A stretch of 64,000 nt of DNA from Symbiodinium natans (GCA_905221605.1 CAJNDS010000557.1:965017-1029016); one strand, 5' to 3'. Positions 21,801 to 33,570 are shown, counted from the stretch's first letter. Translations and numbers: made by a program. Notes: generated by a model not told the origin, from the sequence alone.

Positions 21801-22600
21801 AAAGCGCGAGCTCTTCACGTTAGTTCTGCAGAGCCCACATGCAACAGGGACAAAGAGGGCTCAGGGAGCTCCTGGTTGCAACATGGTTTCTGGGTTAGGG
21901 AGGCGTTAGGGCTTAGGGATCAGGGCGTAGGGTTCAGGGTTTCGGGTTCAGGGTGTAGGGTGTAGGGTTTAGGCTTGACAAGCCACGAAGCCTCAAAGCC
22001 CAGGAGGAGGCCTTTGGGCTCGGTGGGGCACAGAGTTTCGCGGCGCCTTGGCTGTAGGCTTCTTACCCGGCTTCTATGGGGATTTCCCAGTGGTCAGGGT
22101 TCGTATTTTGGAGACAAAGGGGATTATACGGTGTTTGGGGTATGTAAGAGGTGCCTTATCTTGGGAAATATCCATATCCATATTCGACCTCTGCCTGTAA
22201 GGTTTGGATGCGATAATAAGGTGAATAGGCTCGGGCCTCCCGGCTTGTGTTTGCTTTGAGCTGGTTCATGAACTTCTCGTTTTCTTGAAGCGGGGGGGAT
22301 TTGGCGGGGAGTTGGGGGTTCGCTGCGGCTACACTTCTTATGAAGCCAGCTTGGGCGTGCTAGATATTCGGCTACCTTGCATTTGCCCACATGTTCTCAC
22401 GAGCCTTTCTCGAAGGCACGCTCCAGAACTTGTGCTCTCGTATATTCATTTCCGGAGCCCGATGCCCTAAAGCTGTTGTTCAGGAACAGAAGTTGTACTC
22501 TGCCATGGTCTGTATGCTTTTTTCGCTAACCACAGTAAGTTTGTATAACCACATCATGGGAACTCAATTTAGCTTCCATATATGCACGTGTTTATATGTG
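21801..22600. other. Unannotated stretch
   Basis: G-rich degenerate telomere-like repeats lie at 21893-21975. No exon is supported. Confidence 0.35.
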
Positions 22601-22790
22601 TATGTATGCGTATATATATACACATATGTATCATTAAAACCAATGCTAGTAATATGTGTTTATCGATCGATCGATCTATCTATCTATCTGTATACATACA
22701 TATATATATATATATGTATCTACAAACTGCATATCTGTACATGTATCTACATATATATATATATATATGTATACTTGTATATGTCTCTGT
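22600..22790. repeat. TA/TATC-type microsatellites
   Basis: Blocks of TATA and ATCTATCT repeats lie here. Tyrosine-isoleucine frames across them are artefacts. Confidence 0.85.
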
Positions 22791-23151
22791 GTGTACACAA
22801 GTTGCTGAACCCAGAAAAGTCGAAGGAGAACTTCACCGAGGGTGGCGCTCCTTGGCACCGGTCCGAGGCGCGGCGCCCGGGCTTCAGGTTCATTTGGGGA
22901 AGTTTTGGGATTTGGGTTTGCGGGGTTTATAGGGTCTAGGGCCTAGGGTTTAGGGTTTAGAGTTCTACCTGAAGCCTTAGATGTTGCTGCTACTTGAGTG
23001 GAATCATTAAAGAGTTCTGTAGGACAATGTCCTTGTCCCCCCCTTTTTGGGGTACCTACATGTATTGGACTGTCCTGCTTGAAGCCTTAAGCGGGGGGTT
23101 CAAGCAGAATTGCGAGAGAGTTGCAAGTTTGGGCGTTGAAGCAAGTAATGA

Positions 23152-23216
<65 letters not shown>

Positions 23217-23219
23217 CGT

Positions 23220-23256
<37 letters not shown>

Positions 23257-23343
23257 TTTGTTTGTTTGTTTGTTTGTTTGTTTGTTTGTTTGTTTGTTTG
23301 TTTGTTTGTTTGTTTGTTTGTTTGTTTGTGTGTGTGTGTGTAT
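23152..23343. repeat. Compound microsatellite (TG)n then (TTTG)n
   Basis: About 100 bases of TG repeats with one GCGTGCGTGGG interruption change sharply to about 18 TTTG units, and TG repeats then resume. Confidence 0.95.
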
Positions 23344-23460
23344 AAACATGTGTTTTTCATCGGCTTGCGGGGGTGCAAGGCTAGGGCTTCGGACATCGAC
23401 CGTTCTGGGCTCAGACGCGCGATTGAACTAAGCCCGATACCCTAAATCCCCAAGTCCTAA

Positions 23461-23499
23461 ACTATTTAGGACCCTTAGGATAAGGGGGACACATCCCAA
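23461..23499. mobile_element. MITE family C, right end only
   Basis: GATAAGGGGGACACATCCCAA is the family C right terminus with an extra base. It is directly followed by CCCTAAACC-type repeats. Confidence 0.5.
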
Positions 23500-23974
23500 C
23501 CCTAAACCCGAAAGCCCTAAAACCCTAAAACCCTAAACCCTAAACCCCGAAATCTGTTCCAAAAATGCAGGGCTGGGCAGCGGCCCGGGACTTGCGATCT
23601 GTTTTGACACGGATGCCGGAGCTGCGGTCGCTGGGCAAGCAATGTGGAGTTTCTCGTTCAGGGGTTTAGGGGGACTTAGGTAGCATGGGTTCATTAAACG
23701 GAGACTTAGGCGTGACTTAGGTTGAGGGATTGCGGGATTTTGGAGTCCAAGCTTAGGCTTCAGAGGTGTGTTTAGGGCCTAGAAGCTTAGTAACCCTAAA
23801 CCCAACACCCAAAACGCTAAACTTAGGCATTTCGGTTGAGAGGCCCAGGTTATGATGATCTGGCTTCGGGCGCAGGGAGATTCGGTGTCTGAACCCTAAA
23901 ACCTAAACCCTAAGTCCTAAATCCTAAACCCTAAACCCTGAACCCTAAACCCTTTTTGTTGTCCTGTAGTTCAG
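23500..23974. other. Telomere-like repeats and spacer
   Basis: C-rich repeats lie at 23498-23550 and 23890-23955. The stretch between reads G-rich with degenerate repeats. No exon is clear. Confidence 0.5.
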
Positions 23975-24059
23975 ACAGCTGCCAAACTCGTGGGCTCCAA
24001 GGAAGCTCGTGCGTCGCATCGGCCGCCGAGCGGCGGTTCGCGGGCCGAGGCGCAAAAAG
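23975..24059 (+). CDS. Putative exon of unknown gene
   Basis: It reads TAAKLVGSKEARASHRPPSG and then GSRAEAQK, ending at a GT donor and preceded by C-rich repeats. The acceptor lacks a following G. It could be an upstream exon of the VWA gene. Confidence 0.35.
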
Positions 24060-24069
24060 GTTTCGGGCA

Positions 24070-24200
24070 TTTGGAGGCCCATGCGTACTTATCACCCCAA
24101 GTATAAGTCTACTTGTATCCTACTTGGGGGGTTTAGGCAAAAAGAAGTAATTGATGCAAAAGAAGTTCTTGGGGTGATTCGTGCACATGAACCTCCAAGT
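24070..24200. mobile_element. MITE family A, complete copy
   Basis: The left end TTTGGAGGCCCATGCGTACTT pairs, with mismatches, with the right end CACATGAACCTCCAAGT. It starts ten bases after the donor of the exon ending at 24059. Confidence 0.7.
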
Positions 24201-24444
24201 GGTTGGGCTTTGTCTTCGAGTCTTGGCACCGCCATCCACACCGGAGGCGCTGGCTCCCTGCTGAGGCGGAGGACGCCGGCAGGGTGGCCCTAAGTCATAA
24301 GCATCCGAACTTCTAAGCCCTAAGCTGAGTCTTAAGCAACCTTGACCTGAAGCACGCTCGAGACCCATGCAGGTTTCTTCGGGCTTTGAGCGCAGGAATG
24401 TCTCCCTCGCCCCCTCGGGCAGGTGACAGTTGCCTTAAAGGCCC
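24201..24444. other. Spacer
   Basis: No feature is seen. Confidence 0.4.
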
Positions 24445-24592
24445 CCTAAACCCTAAACCCTAAACCCTAAACCCTAAACCCTAAACCCTAAACCCTAAAC
24501 CCTAAACCCTAAACCCCAAACCCCAAACCCTAAACCCTAAACTCTAAACCCTAAACCCTAAACCCTAGACCCTAAACCCTGAACCCTGAACC
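24445..24592. repeat. Telomere-like CCCTAAA array
   Basis: About 20 units, nearly perfect. Confidence 0.9.
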
Positions 24593-24981
24593 GCCCCGTC
24601 TGAAACCAGGAGCTCGGCTGCCCTCAGGGCGTGGCCCGCTCGGTGCGGGCGCCCTCGGAGGCAGCTGGTAGCATGTTGGGAGTGTGGGTGCGGAGTTTAG
24701 GAGTGTGGTAGGAAGCTCAGGGCTCAGGGCTTGGTGTTGTTTCTAATTTAGCTTTGTGGGTGACGAGTTGACCTCATAGGTTTTCAGAGCTTGAGTGCTT
24801 CAGGCCCTGCATCTTGGGTGCTAGGTTCCGGAGGGTTCCCAAAAGGATGCTCGTGTGAGGTGTGGAAAGGAAGAAGCTGGCCCTGCGCCCTCCAACAGAC
24901 AGAGCGAGAGAGAGAGAGAGAGAGACCTTGGACATTGCGCGCCCCCTGGGGCGGCTCTCTCCTTCGGGAGGGGGCTTTGCG

Positions 24982-25027
<46 letters not shown>

Positions 25028-25253
25028 TGGTTCACACCGACTGACTCTGTAACGCATGCCCCTTTTGGCAGTCTCCCTTCGGGGGGATCATGTGCGATGG
25101 AGAGACGGAGAGACAGAGAGATGGAGAGAAGGAGAGATGGACTTGTGGGCGCCCCCCATTTCGGACTCAAGCATGTGGCAAACGGTGGCAATCGCCCCGG
25201 GAGTCCCAATCGGAACAAAAGAGGAAGAACAAGACAGCACCGTGAGGCTTCAG
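24593..25253. other. Spacer with (AG)n microsatellites
   Basis: AG repeats lie at 24900-24926 and 24986-25022, and further GAGA-rich sequence at 25095-25140. A short coding-like piece near 24610-24655 has no clear splice sites. Confidence 0.45.
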
Positions 25254-25312
25254 GCATCGCGCGCAGCGGTGCCATCGAGTTGATGCTGCCTGCAGAGGCT
25301 GCTTCTGTGCGG
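25254..25312 (+). CDS. VWA gene, upstream exon
   Basis: It reads IARSGAIELMLPAEAASVR after the acceptor TTCAG/G. Resemblance to the region N-terminal of the VWA domain in MoxR-partner proteins is recalled, not searched. The donor is unresolved. Confidence 0.45.
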
Positions 25313-28300
25313 AGCATCCGATGTCCCTGGACTATCTGACTATCCCCCCGCCACTGAATCGAACTGAAAGCCCTGAGATTTTTACCCCCCATCCGCAGCG
25401 GCACGGACACCAGGCCCACCTGCTAGTGCAGGGTCGCAAGAGGTCCACTCTTAGGCAGGGCGGGGAGGGGGTTCCAGGACTTCTTCGGCTTCAGACTTGG
25501 TGTCTGTATCTTCCAGTGGAACCAGGAGTTTTCGGATCCGTCTGTTCCTTTCTCCGAGCCACGGCCTCTGCGCAGGGCCCTCCACCATGCCCGGCGACTG
25601 GAGCAGTCCCTGCTCAGCCCCTTGGCGTAGCCTTGTTGAGCTTCCGGTTGAGGGCAGGTTTCAGTGCGGTAGAGTCGCACGGGATTAGATGTGCTTCGGG
25701 CTCCTGTAGGGACTTTAACCCCTCTGTCAGAATTCACAACTCGTCCCAGGCGCACCCGGAGAGACAAACCCCGAAACGCGGAAACTGCCCCAGCTGACCC
25801 ACACACGCACAGAAGCCAGAAGCCAGGTTACCACCGGGCATCGTGGATGGAAGTCCCGACACGGGAGCTGCGAGCCGAAGAGGCTGGGTTTTGGGGATCA
25901 GTGTTCAGGGTTTTCGGGGGCTCGCAATCACTATGACGGCTGAACGTCATAACCCCTGCACATGGCTGAGCTGATGGTGCAGGGAGTAGGTGCAATCAAA
26001 GCACTGAGAATACTGAGAGTTCCAGATCCTTCCCATATTTTGCCAACAGTTGAGGTCCGCCCCGCGGGTGAGAACGGACCGCTGATCCTCTGCTTGGACA
26101 CCAGTGGGAGCATGGCACGTAAAGGCCCAGGGCCGAAACATAGAGGGTCTGGAAGGTAGAAGCAGGCTTCAGAGGCTTAAGTGCAATGGATGATAGTTGG
26201 TGTTGGATTGAAGTTGTTTGTTTTTGTCTTGTGCTTGCATGCCTCTTCGCGCAGTTGTAGCATCCCTCGCGATTACCTTGTGTGTCAATCGCTCAGCAGG
26301 AATCGTGTCCCACAGCATGTCTTGCCCAACGGTTTGGGGTTTGCGGGGCAGGCGGTGCGCCCGAGACGGTGGCAAAGGCCCTCGTGCTCCCAGGACTAAA
26401 GCAGTCGGTCGTTGTACACGTGGTGTGCAAATGCCGAGATTCAGGCTCTTCTTCGGAAACTCGGGAAGGCTTACTCACCTGCAGCTAGGAAAGATACGGG
26501 CGCGTAGCATGCAGCACGCAAGCCACAAGGTCCCCGCAAGCTACAGCTGTTCTGCCTCCTGATGTCTCCTGTAGCTCAACTGGGGTTTGGGGGTGTTTTT
26601 GGGTTTACAGGGGGGTGCAGCCAAGGTTTGAGTGCTTGCGCCAAGCCCAAGAGCAGCAGCGGCGCTGCTGCCTCTTTGCCTTCTCCACCGGCGCACGCCC
26701 GAGATGTTTAGGGGCCACAGAAACGTCCTCAAGCCCCGAAGCGCCGCACAGCCTTGGACCATGTGACCTCTTCGCCCAAAAGAGGGAACCTCTGCTACAA
26801 AACTGGCCCCTTTCCGAAAAAACAAGGCCACAATTTGTGAGAGCCGATGGCGCGAAAGGTGCGGAGCTCCAACAGCTGGATCTGGACCTCAGCGCCCTGG
26901 GACTCGATCGCCACCGTGGCCCAAAAGTCGGGGGTGCGGGTGGAGGGAGGGCTTCACTTTGTTTGGTCTGAGAGGTTCTTCCAGCTGTCGGCTGTTCTCA
27001 GATGCATTGCCTCCTATACATAAGTTGCAGGATATTTCGGAAGGGGGCTCCAAGCCTTCTTTGCCCCAAATGCCCCCATGTGAACTGAAGCCCGCAAAGC
27101 CGGTGCGTAAGCCTTAGGCCTCCTGGAGTTTCTCAGCTTCGCCTTCCATGGTGGCACCTCCCTCAACGAGGCCGAATGGTTCCCAAGCTTGTGGGTAAGA
27201 CTTCGGGGATTTCGGGCTTTGGGGGGTGCAGGGGTCCAGAAGCCGTCGGTTTGAGGCTGAAGCTGAGGGCGGAGGGCTTTGGTCCAGGGCTTCGGTTGGC
27301 AAGTTGGCTGCGCCTAGCTTGCGGGGCTGAGGAAACCAGGTCCAAAGTGGCAAAGGTCTAGGATAACGCCACGAAGCAGGTCCTCCTTGCCAGTGTCGAG
27401 CGCTTGGGAAGCTCTCAGCAGTGGCAGAATGCGGACCTACTGCTTGTGACGGCGCCTGGGCGGCCAAAGCCCCTGTTGTTTTGGTTGCATGCACAGGAGT
27501 CTCAGGACGGAAAGACGGAGCCCGAAGCTGCCCAAGAAAGTCAGCCCCCCGAGTTTTTTTGTTACTCATTGCATCGACCCCGCCTCCTCTCACCAAGGAG
27601 CTTCTGCTACATCCCCAAATCTGGAGTTACCCTGTCTGAAGATGCAGACCTCTCGGGAAGTCCCAGAATGTTTAGCACCACATCCCAAGCCTCAGGATGG
27701 AGAAGTCCCGAAGCCCAGCGATGGTGTGTGGCGTGGCCATGCAGCCCTAAACCCCTGCACCCTATGACAGTCAACCCAGGAGTTCTTGTAGTGATCTTAT
27801 GCCCTCACGATAAACCGTTAATGCCTTTGTTCGTCTTTGATATGTGGCTGTTGTAGGTTTGCGGGGTGTTCACAACACCAAAGCAGGATCTAGGCTGTGA
27901 TGCAAGGCTTCGGCACGGATGTCGGACTTTCAGTGTCATGCTGCATAGCTAAAATGGTGGGAAAAGAGACGGCGCTAGTGAGCAGCACATTCAGCACACT
28001 GTATACCTATGAACCGTCAGGCACTTGCAGTGACAGTACCCCTGCAATGTTTCAGCAAGGCTTGAATCCCTGGGTGAAGCGCGTGCGGAGTACGGTGCTG
28101 CGGGCTGCAACCCAGTGATTTTGGTGCAGAAGTTTAGGGTTGGGGTTAGGTGCTGCGTGCGTGAAGTGTAGAGGTGTGAAGCAGGTTAGGGGCTTGGGGA
28201 GAGGAGCGTTTGGCCGCGCAAGATTTTCAACGCCAGAATTCCCGGGGGCGCCGCTGTCATGATCACCTTGGTTTGCCTGAGCCCGAACCCTCCACAGCTG

Positions 28301-28331
28301 GCAGGGGCTCGGGTCTACGGCGTGGTGGTCG
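25254..28331 (+). CDS. VWA-domain protein with intact MIDAS (multi-exon, partial model)
   Basis: Exons proposed: 25254-about 25312, 26055-26118, 26352-26385, 26626-26690, 26859-26900, 27118-27170, 27380-27451, 27696-27723 and 28305-28331. From 26055 to 27723 each junction keeps phase and each exon starts with G after AG. The MIDAS metal-ion site is complete: LCLDTSGSM (DxSxS), then FHGGTSLNE (the T), then LLLVT joined to DGEVP (the final D). Such domains bind protein partners through a chelated divalent ion. The style, with APETVAKALV and CCLFAFST, resembles VWA proteins that partner MoxR-type AAA+ ATPases, such as ViaA. About 25 residues expected between 27723 and 28305 are missing, so an exon is probably overlooked. 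The 25254 exon (ARSGAIELMLPAEAASVR) resembles the segment upstream of the VWA domain in that group. The start and stop codons are unknown. Confidence 0.75.
26055..26118 (+). CDS. VWA gene exon with DxSxS motif
   Basis: It reads VRPAGENGPLILCLDTSGSM. The buried strand plus DTSGS is the core of a VWA metal site. The donor is GT (GTAAAG), leaving one base. Confidence 0.8.
26352..26385 (+). CDS. VWA gene exon
   Basis: It reads GAPETVAKAL between GGGCAG/G and a GC donor, leaving two bases. It joins 26626 to give VFECLRQA. Confidence 0.7.
26626..26690 (+). CDS. VWA gene exon
   Basis: It reads FECLRQAQEQQRRCCLFAFS and a threonine; LFAFS is the second core strand of the VWA fold. The donor is GC. 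Confidence 0.75.
26859..26900 (+). CDS. VWA gene exon
   Basis: It reads AELQQLDLDLSAL. The acceptor is AAAG/G and the donor GA, leaving one base that joins 27118. Confidence 0.65.
27118..27170 (+). CDS. VWA gene exon with MIDAS threonine
   Basis: It reads LLEFLSFAFHGGTSLNE. The GGT(S/D)LNE segment supplies the conserved threonine of the metal site. The acceptor is TTAG/G and the donor GC. Confidence 0.75.
27380..27451 (+). CDS. VWA gene exon
   Basis: It reads VLLASVERLGSSQQWQNADL and then LLVT. LLLVT immediately precedes the metal-site aspartate, which is encoded by the next exon. The donor is GC; phase 0 at both ends. Confidence 0.75.
27696..27723 (+). CDS. VWA gene exon (28 nt) with MIDAS aspartate
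   Basis: It reads DGEVPKPSD after CCTCAG/G, with a GT donor. It completes the VT-DGE signature. Confidence 0.7.
27724..28304. other. Long intron of the VWA gene; an exon may be hidden
   Basis: The protein family predicts about 25 residues here. I found no candidate that keeps phase. Confidence 0.35.
28305..28331 (+). CDS. VWA gene exon
   Basis: It reads ARVYGVVVG, the last core strand of the fold (GLEVHGLLVG in relatives). The acceptor is GCAG/G and the donor GC. Confidence 0.55.
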
Positions 28332-29669
28332 GCTGCTAGGCTGCGAAATAGTTGTAGTGTTGCTTGTTGTTTTAAGTGGTGCTCACTTTGCTTCGCTTCT
28401 TTCACATAGTTCCACTCGGTGTCTAGCATTAGACTCATGAGTTTCTCTTGGGGAATTTGCATGTTGCGAATGAGGGGGTGCCAGGTCCCAAATACCAGAA
28501 TGACTACAACCCGAAACAACAACTCTGAACCCTAATAAAAGTCGGCTAACACCCTACACTTAACCCTTAGACTTAAACTCCTCCCAACCTCCTCTCGGCG
28601 TAAGAAGACCCTCCTATCGGGCAAAAACGAGTCTGAAGGCGGCCGTTTCGGAGTAGGGCATAGAGGGCTCCAGTATAAGCCGCCTGTAAGCCCTTACATG
28701 CCCGTGGTAACTTGCTAGATCTCAAGGGCGGATTAAGGGACCAAGCGAAGGAACCCACAAAACAGGTATGCCCTCAGAATGTAATTCGTCGTCTCAGACA
28801 ATTCCTACAACCTGGCATCCGACCACCTTAGGTTTTAAGATTCGGGGCTGCCCCGAAATCTCAGATCTCAAAGCCTCTGGGCGTGTGGCCAAAACACCGA
28901 GGCAGCAAGACCGGAGCGGTGATGCAGAGCCTGTGCGCCTCGGCTGAGAAATTATTGCACACACGCATGCGTACATACATACATGCATACATACATACAT
29001 ACGTATGGTGCACGCAGATCAGAATGGGAACAGGACACACGCGGAGAAGCAAGATGCAATGCAGCCACAGCGATGTACAAAGCACGACACATAGAAAGAA
29101 TGAAAGACAGAAGGAAGCAACCACGCACAGAAAGAATTCAACCATAGCAAATGTATGTGCATAGCCGAGGATTGAAACCACCAGGACATCAGGATTTGGG
29201 ATAATCACAACATGTGAGAACAACAAGCAAAGTGGCCTTTAAGACTGCAGGGCCGGTTTGTGCGAGTGGACAGATCGAGAAAGCGAATACAATGAAGGCC
29301 AGATGGCACAAGGAACGGACGTAACGAACTCACGGCACAGAACAGAACAGAGGAAAGACAGAAGAAAGCGAGACAATTCAGGAACCTCAACAGAGCCCAA
29401 GTTACCCCCCCCCCCCCCGCAAATGAGGAAGTGTACCCCTGAAATCATAATAAGGGTCGTGGCAGCGCAAGTCAGAGATGAGCTGCAGGTGCAAGTGCTT
29501 CACAACCTCCGGAAGCTAAACTGCCGGAGCACCCCACATCACCCCTTCAGCAAGCGCGGCAAAGCAAAACCTTTCAACAAACTACCTAAGACCCCCAAGG
29601 TTGCAGAGTGACAACCCTAAGATACCCACAAAAGAGGCTCTTGGTAGCACCTGCCCTTGAAAGTCCAAG
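28332..29669. other. Unannotated stretch
   Basis: It has short ACAT repeats at 28970-29002 and a poly-C run at 29405-29418. Any final VWA exon is not recognised. Confidence 0.35.
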
Positions 29670-32600
29670 GTTCGGAGCTCTACCACTTCACGCGCCGCGT
29701 GGATGCTGGTAACTTGGTGGACAGACTGGGCTTAGGCTTTAGGGTTTGGTTCAGGCATTGCCTTCAGTCTGCCAGGAAACAATCCGACCAGCCAGGGAGC
29801 GGGAGGCGCATTTGACCCACCATGCTCCACAGCGCCACTTCACTACCTCAATCTATCGCACGAATTCAGGCTTTGCACTTTGCACGACGACTTCCACTGT
29901 AGGGTGCTTCTCCAAACGTGAAGCTCAGATTCGCCAGAAGGCGTAGCTTGGCATCGTAGTGTGCATATGATTCAAAAGCCCCGGCAGCTGTTTTACGCCC
30001 CGAACGCCGAACACCCGGAATTCAAGACTCGAAGCCCCGGAAGCTCTGAACACAGATGGTTCCAAACCGAACTCACCGAGATTCTGAGGAAAGGCTCCCG
30101 AGCACCGCGCGCCCTTGGAGCCGAAGGTGTGTGTTGAGGGTTTGAGGGTGTGTGTTGAGGGTTGGTGTTTGAGACGTTGGCTCAGGGGCGTTGGCGCTTT
30201 AGGGTTCACTGGGCGGCTGCAAGTTTTCAAGTTTGGGGCTTGGGGCCTGGGATGTCCACAAATGGGGACGCTTCGCCCCCTCACAAACACCACTACCGGG
30301 TCGCTTCCGCCCATGAGCCTCCACTAAAGCCTAGTTAAGCCCTAAACCCTAAACCCGAAACCCTACTGAGAGTCGAAGCCCGAAACTGTAACCACTAAAC
30401 TCCCCGAGAAAGCTCCAGATCCTCCGTGGAAGGACTGGGCGCTGCGCCGCGTCCGCGCGGAGACGGCGGTTGCCGCAACTTGGGCGCCGGGCACTTGGGA
30501 CAGCTTCCCTTTTTGGGGTTTAGGCTTTATAGGCTTTATAGGGTTTAGGGTTTAGGGTGCGTTTGAGGGTTTGGGGTATGAGCCAAGAGTGAAGGTAACC
30601 CAAGAGTGAAGAGGCCAGCAGCATCCCCATAGCCTCCCGTATGCAGCTCTCAGGCCTCGCGCGGCAGCAAGTGGCCGCAGCACCTTTGCAGGTACATCTC
30701 GGGGCTGCATTTTTTGCATTCGGAGCGAGATCTCGACAACCCGAAGATCGAAAACTTCAATGTGGGGCATCCAGGCGAAAGAAGTTCTCAAGCCTCAGCC
30801 CCGCAACTTTAGAAATTAGAACCCCAATGCTAGCTAAGCCTTACACTACAGAAAGCCCTCAATTCAACAAACCCTCATCAAGCACAGCCCGGCCATCCAG
30901 CAGCCTCAGACCCTGCGTGCTGCAGCTTCTGCAGGCGCCAGTGCCGCTGGCGCCCCGCGCGGGCGCGTGGCGCGGCCTGCGCTGAGAGAAGCAAGCCTGC
31001 AGGCTTGGGGTTTGGTTGGGAGGTCTTCCTGTCGGACGTAGTGAAGACATGGGGCAAAGAAGTATTTGGAATCGGTTGGGCTTTTTGTCTTTGCGCGGCT
31101 TCGTTTGTTTACTCCGGGGGGGGGTTCTCAATGGGGGCCTGGGCTTAGGATTGCTGTGGGGTTCCAAGGGTTCGGTTTTGTTCCACACAAGGTTGCACGA
31201 ACAAATCGGAAATAGGGACTTGGGGCACTTGGAGCGGGATCGGGGGGGCAGGCAGTGGTAGAAGGAGCCCTTTTGTCAAGGGTAACAAGAAAGCAGAAAA
31301 AAATAGAAACAAGCCACCTGTTGAGGTCGTCCCTTCTTTCCAGGGCATGACATCTGAATCTAGCGGGAGAAGGCTGAAGCCTAAAACCCAAAGCCCAAAA
31401 CCCTAAACCCAAAACACTAAACCCCAGATCCTAAACCCTAAGCCCTATAGCCCCCAAACCCGAAGATAGTTGCAGTCCATCTTGCCTTGCCGACCCCTTT
31501 CTTCAGGGCCAAGAGCGACGGGAGACGGTGTCCGAGTTCAGCCCTCAGCTTGCTTTTTGCCTGGTCTATTGATTGCGGCACTGGGGGCTTTAGCAACTGT
31601 CCCAGTACACCCTTCAGCCCAAATCCGACCAGCATGTGCCCGAACTGCAAAGTTGTCCTTCCCACCTCAGGAAAAAGACCCTCATATTCTGCTTGCGTAG
31701 TTCCTTGCTTGATTGACATGGAAAACGTATGCCCCCCCCCCCCCCGCACACACCCGCAAGGCAGGTATCGAAGATTTTGGGAGATGTTGCCGAATCCAAG
31801 CCCCCAAGCCCTTCCGGCGGCCATCAGAGGCGCAGCGAGCGCGAGGCGCGCTGGGCAGAGCGCGAGAAGCTGAAGCAACGGGAGCATGAGCAGGAGCTGC
31901 GGGGAGGCACAGGAAGCTTCTCCAAGAGGCTTGGGATGCTCCGCCAAACATGGGGATACTCAGCGTATCGCAGGGTGTAAGGAAGACGTGGAGCAAGCTG
32001 TAAAAACCGCCGGCCCCAGAGCCCCGATCGGGTTAGGGCCGTTTAGGAGTTAGCCTAAACGGCTGGGAGGAGCTCCAAGCCAAGATGGGAAAGCGCTGGC
32101 GATGGGTGAATGGCCGATGGCAGACCAAGGAGGACCCCCCAAGCCCCCCAAAACCCGCGCAAGCCCCCAATACGGGCCTTGAAGATTCACAAGAGTTTTT
32201 TCACGCACCTCGAAAGCAACAAAGACCCCGCCGCCACCAGCCAACAGCCTTGCACCCGAAACTCCCTAAACCCCCATCCCTAAACCCTAAACCCCAAGCC
32301 CCAAACTCCAAACCCCAAACCCAGAACTTCCAAACCTTTCAAAGCCCTCTCTGCGAGCTCCCAGGAGTCCGAGGCCCAGGATGCCAAGATCGAGCTGGTC
32401 TACCAAGAGCGGCTGTGGCGCAGAGTGTTCAACGGCGTTTTCCCTCTCTGTCTCTTTCTCGCAGAGTGTTCTCTCTCTCTCTCTCTTTCTCTCTCCCTCT
32501 CTCTTTGTTTTTGGTGGTGGAGAGAGGATGCTATGTGGGGTGCTACGTAGGCGCAGAGTCCAGAGGTCGCAAAACGTATAGACCCAACATTCCAAACCCC

Positions 32601-33570
32601 AAGAGACCCAAAAGAGCCCTGCTGTTCTGGCATTTTCGCACCGCAGGTCTCGATTGCAAGAGGCTGGCGCGGGATGAAGGGTTTCGGGTTGTGGGGCACC
32701 TGGCCGGACGCAAAAAGGGGCTCCTGACAAGCAGCTTCCGGTTTGAGGCACCTGGGGTTTCTCTGTTTTTTTTTTTGGTTTTGGTTTTTGAAGAGCCCCC
32801 TGACAGCTTCCATCACCCCTCCTTGGAGGGTTCTGGGGCTTACGGATAAGGTTTTCATCCAGGGTGGGGTGCAAAGATGACTCAGAGGGCTGGCGGGAGG
32901 CCAATCTCCAGCTCGAGCTCAAGAAGCACTTCCAAAGCAGGCGCCGGTGGCCGATGTTGCGGCTTTGGCTTGCCAGGAAATTTTTTGGGGCAGCTGTTGA
33001 TGGTTGGCGTTGGGGAGCGGCGCTGGGTGCCATTTAGGGCTTCCAGGGCAGGAGGTTTGCGAAATCCTGAACCTCCAGTCGTCAACAGTCCCTGCATGTC
33101 GCCAACTCGGAGCCCTGGTGCCTTCCGCATTGAAGCCTTTTGGACCTCCTTTTTGGGGTCTCGTCGGAAGGCAAGACGCCTTTTTGAACGCCCTCGCAGC
33201 CCCAAAATCGAAAAGGCTGGCTGAAGGCTACCCGGGCGCTGGACTCTCCCCTGAAGATTCCTTCCAACCCTGGAGAGGAAGAAAGGTGGCTGATTGAGAC
33301 TGCCTGATGCAAGCCTTTCGCACTCTGCCTGGCTTCCCCTTCTACAACGGACAGCCTCTTTTCAAAGCCCACTAAACAACGGCCAGGACTATGTATTTAT
33401 GCTTATACCTATAAACTACGTCCCTCTCAAGGTTATTGGGCCTCGCAGGCTCCAAACTCAGTGCAGACCCCCTCGATCCACGAGATGTCGCCAGGTTTAC
33501 CGCGCCCGAGGCTGCGCGCTTCCCTGAGGACTCCGTGGCGGCACGCTGGGCCGAGGAGTGGGCCCTTGCT
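29670..33570 (+). CDS. Unidentified multi-exon gene, charged and partly coiled-coil
   Basis: Candidate exons: 29670-29729 (SELYHFTRRVDAGNLVDRLG), 30433-about 30489 (DWALRRVRAETAVAATW), 31830-about 31930 (RSEREARWAEREKLKQREHE), 32070-32129, 32365-32417, 32863-32940, 33171-about 33200 and 33449-33570. The run 32070-32129-32365-32417-32863-32940-33171 keeps phase at every junction, with GA, GC and GC donors and AG/G acceptors. The third exon would form a long charged helix. The fifth and sixth read ESEAQDAKIELVYQERLW and DDSEGWREANLQLELKKHFQ. I do not recognise the family. It lies between the VWA and RavA-like genes, on the same strand. The early exons could belong to a different gene. Confidence 0.5.
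32070..32129 (+). CDS. Exon of the unidentified gene
   Basis: It reads ELQAKMGKRWRWVNGRWQTK. The acceptor is GGAG/G and the donor GA; phase 0 at both ends. It is strikingly rich in tryptophan and basic residues. Confidence 0.5.
32365..32417 (+). CDS. Exon of the unidentified gene
   Basis: It reads ESEAQDAKIELVYQERLW. The donor is GC, leaving two bases; a CT microsatellite follows in the intron (32430-32512). Confidence 0.55.
32863..32940 (+). CDS. Exon of the unidentified gene
   Basis: It reads KDDSEGWREANLQLELKKHF and continues QS. The acceptor is TCCAG/G and the donor GC; the phase agrees with both neighbours. Confidence 0.55.
33449..33570 (+). CDS. Exon of the unidentified gene
   Basis: It reads SKLSADPLDPRDVARFTAPE and then RFPEDSVAARWAEEWALA. 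The acceptor is CGCAG/G. Its link to the preceding exons is inferred from position only. Confidence 0.45.

Noticed and set aside
22391-22939. Tyrosine/isoleucine-rich protein
   Set aside because: It is a translation of TA microsatellites.
23056-23445. Cysteine/valine or threonine/histidine repeat proteins
   Set aside because: They are translations of the TG and TTTG microsatellite in several frames.
24784-25419. 211-codon minus-strand frame as a gene
   Set aside because: Much of it is (SL)n translated from AG/CT microsatellites, and it lies opposite an exon of the VWA gene.
32085-32849. 254-codon single-exon gene
   Set aside because: The frame passes through telomere-like repeats and a CT microsatellite. 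Only short parts of it are coding-like, and the splice-phase model explains those.
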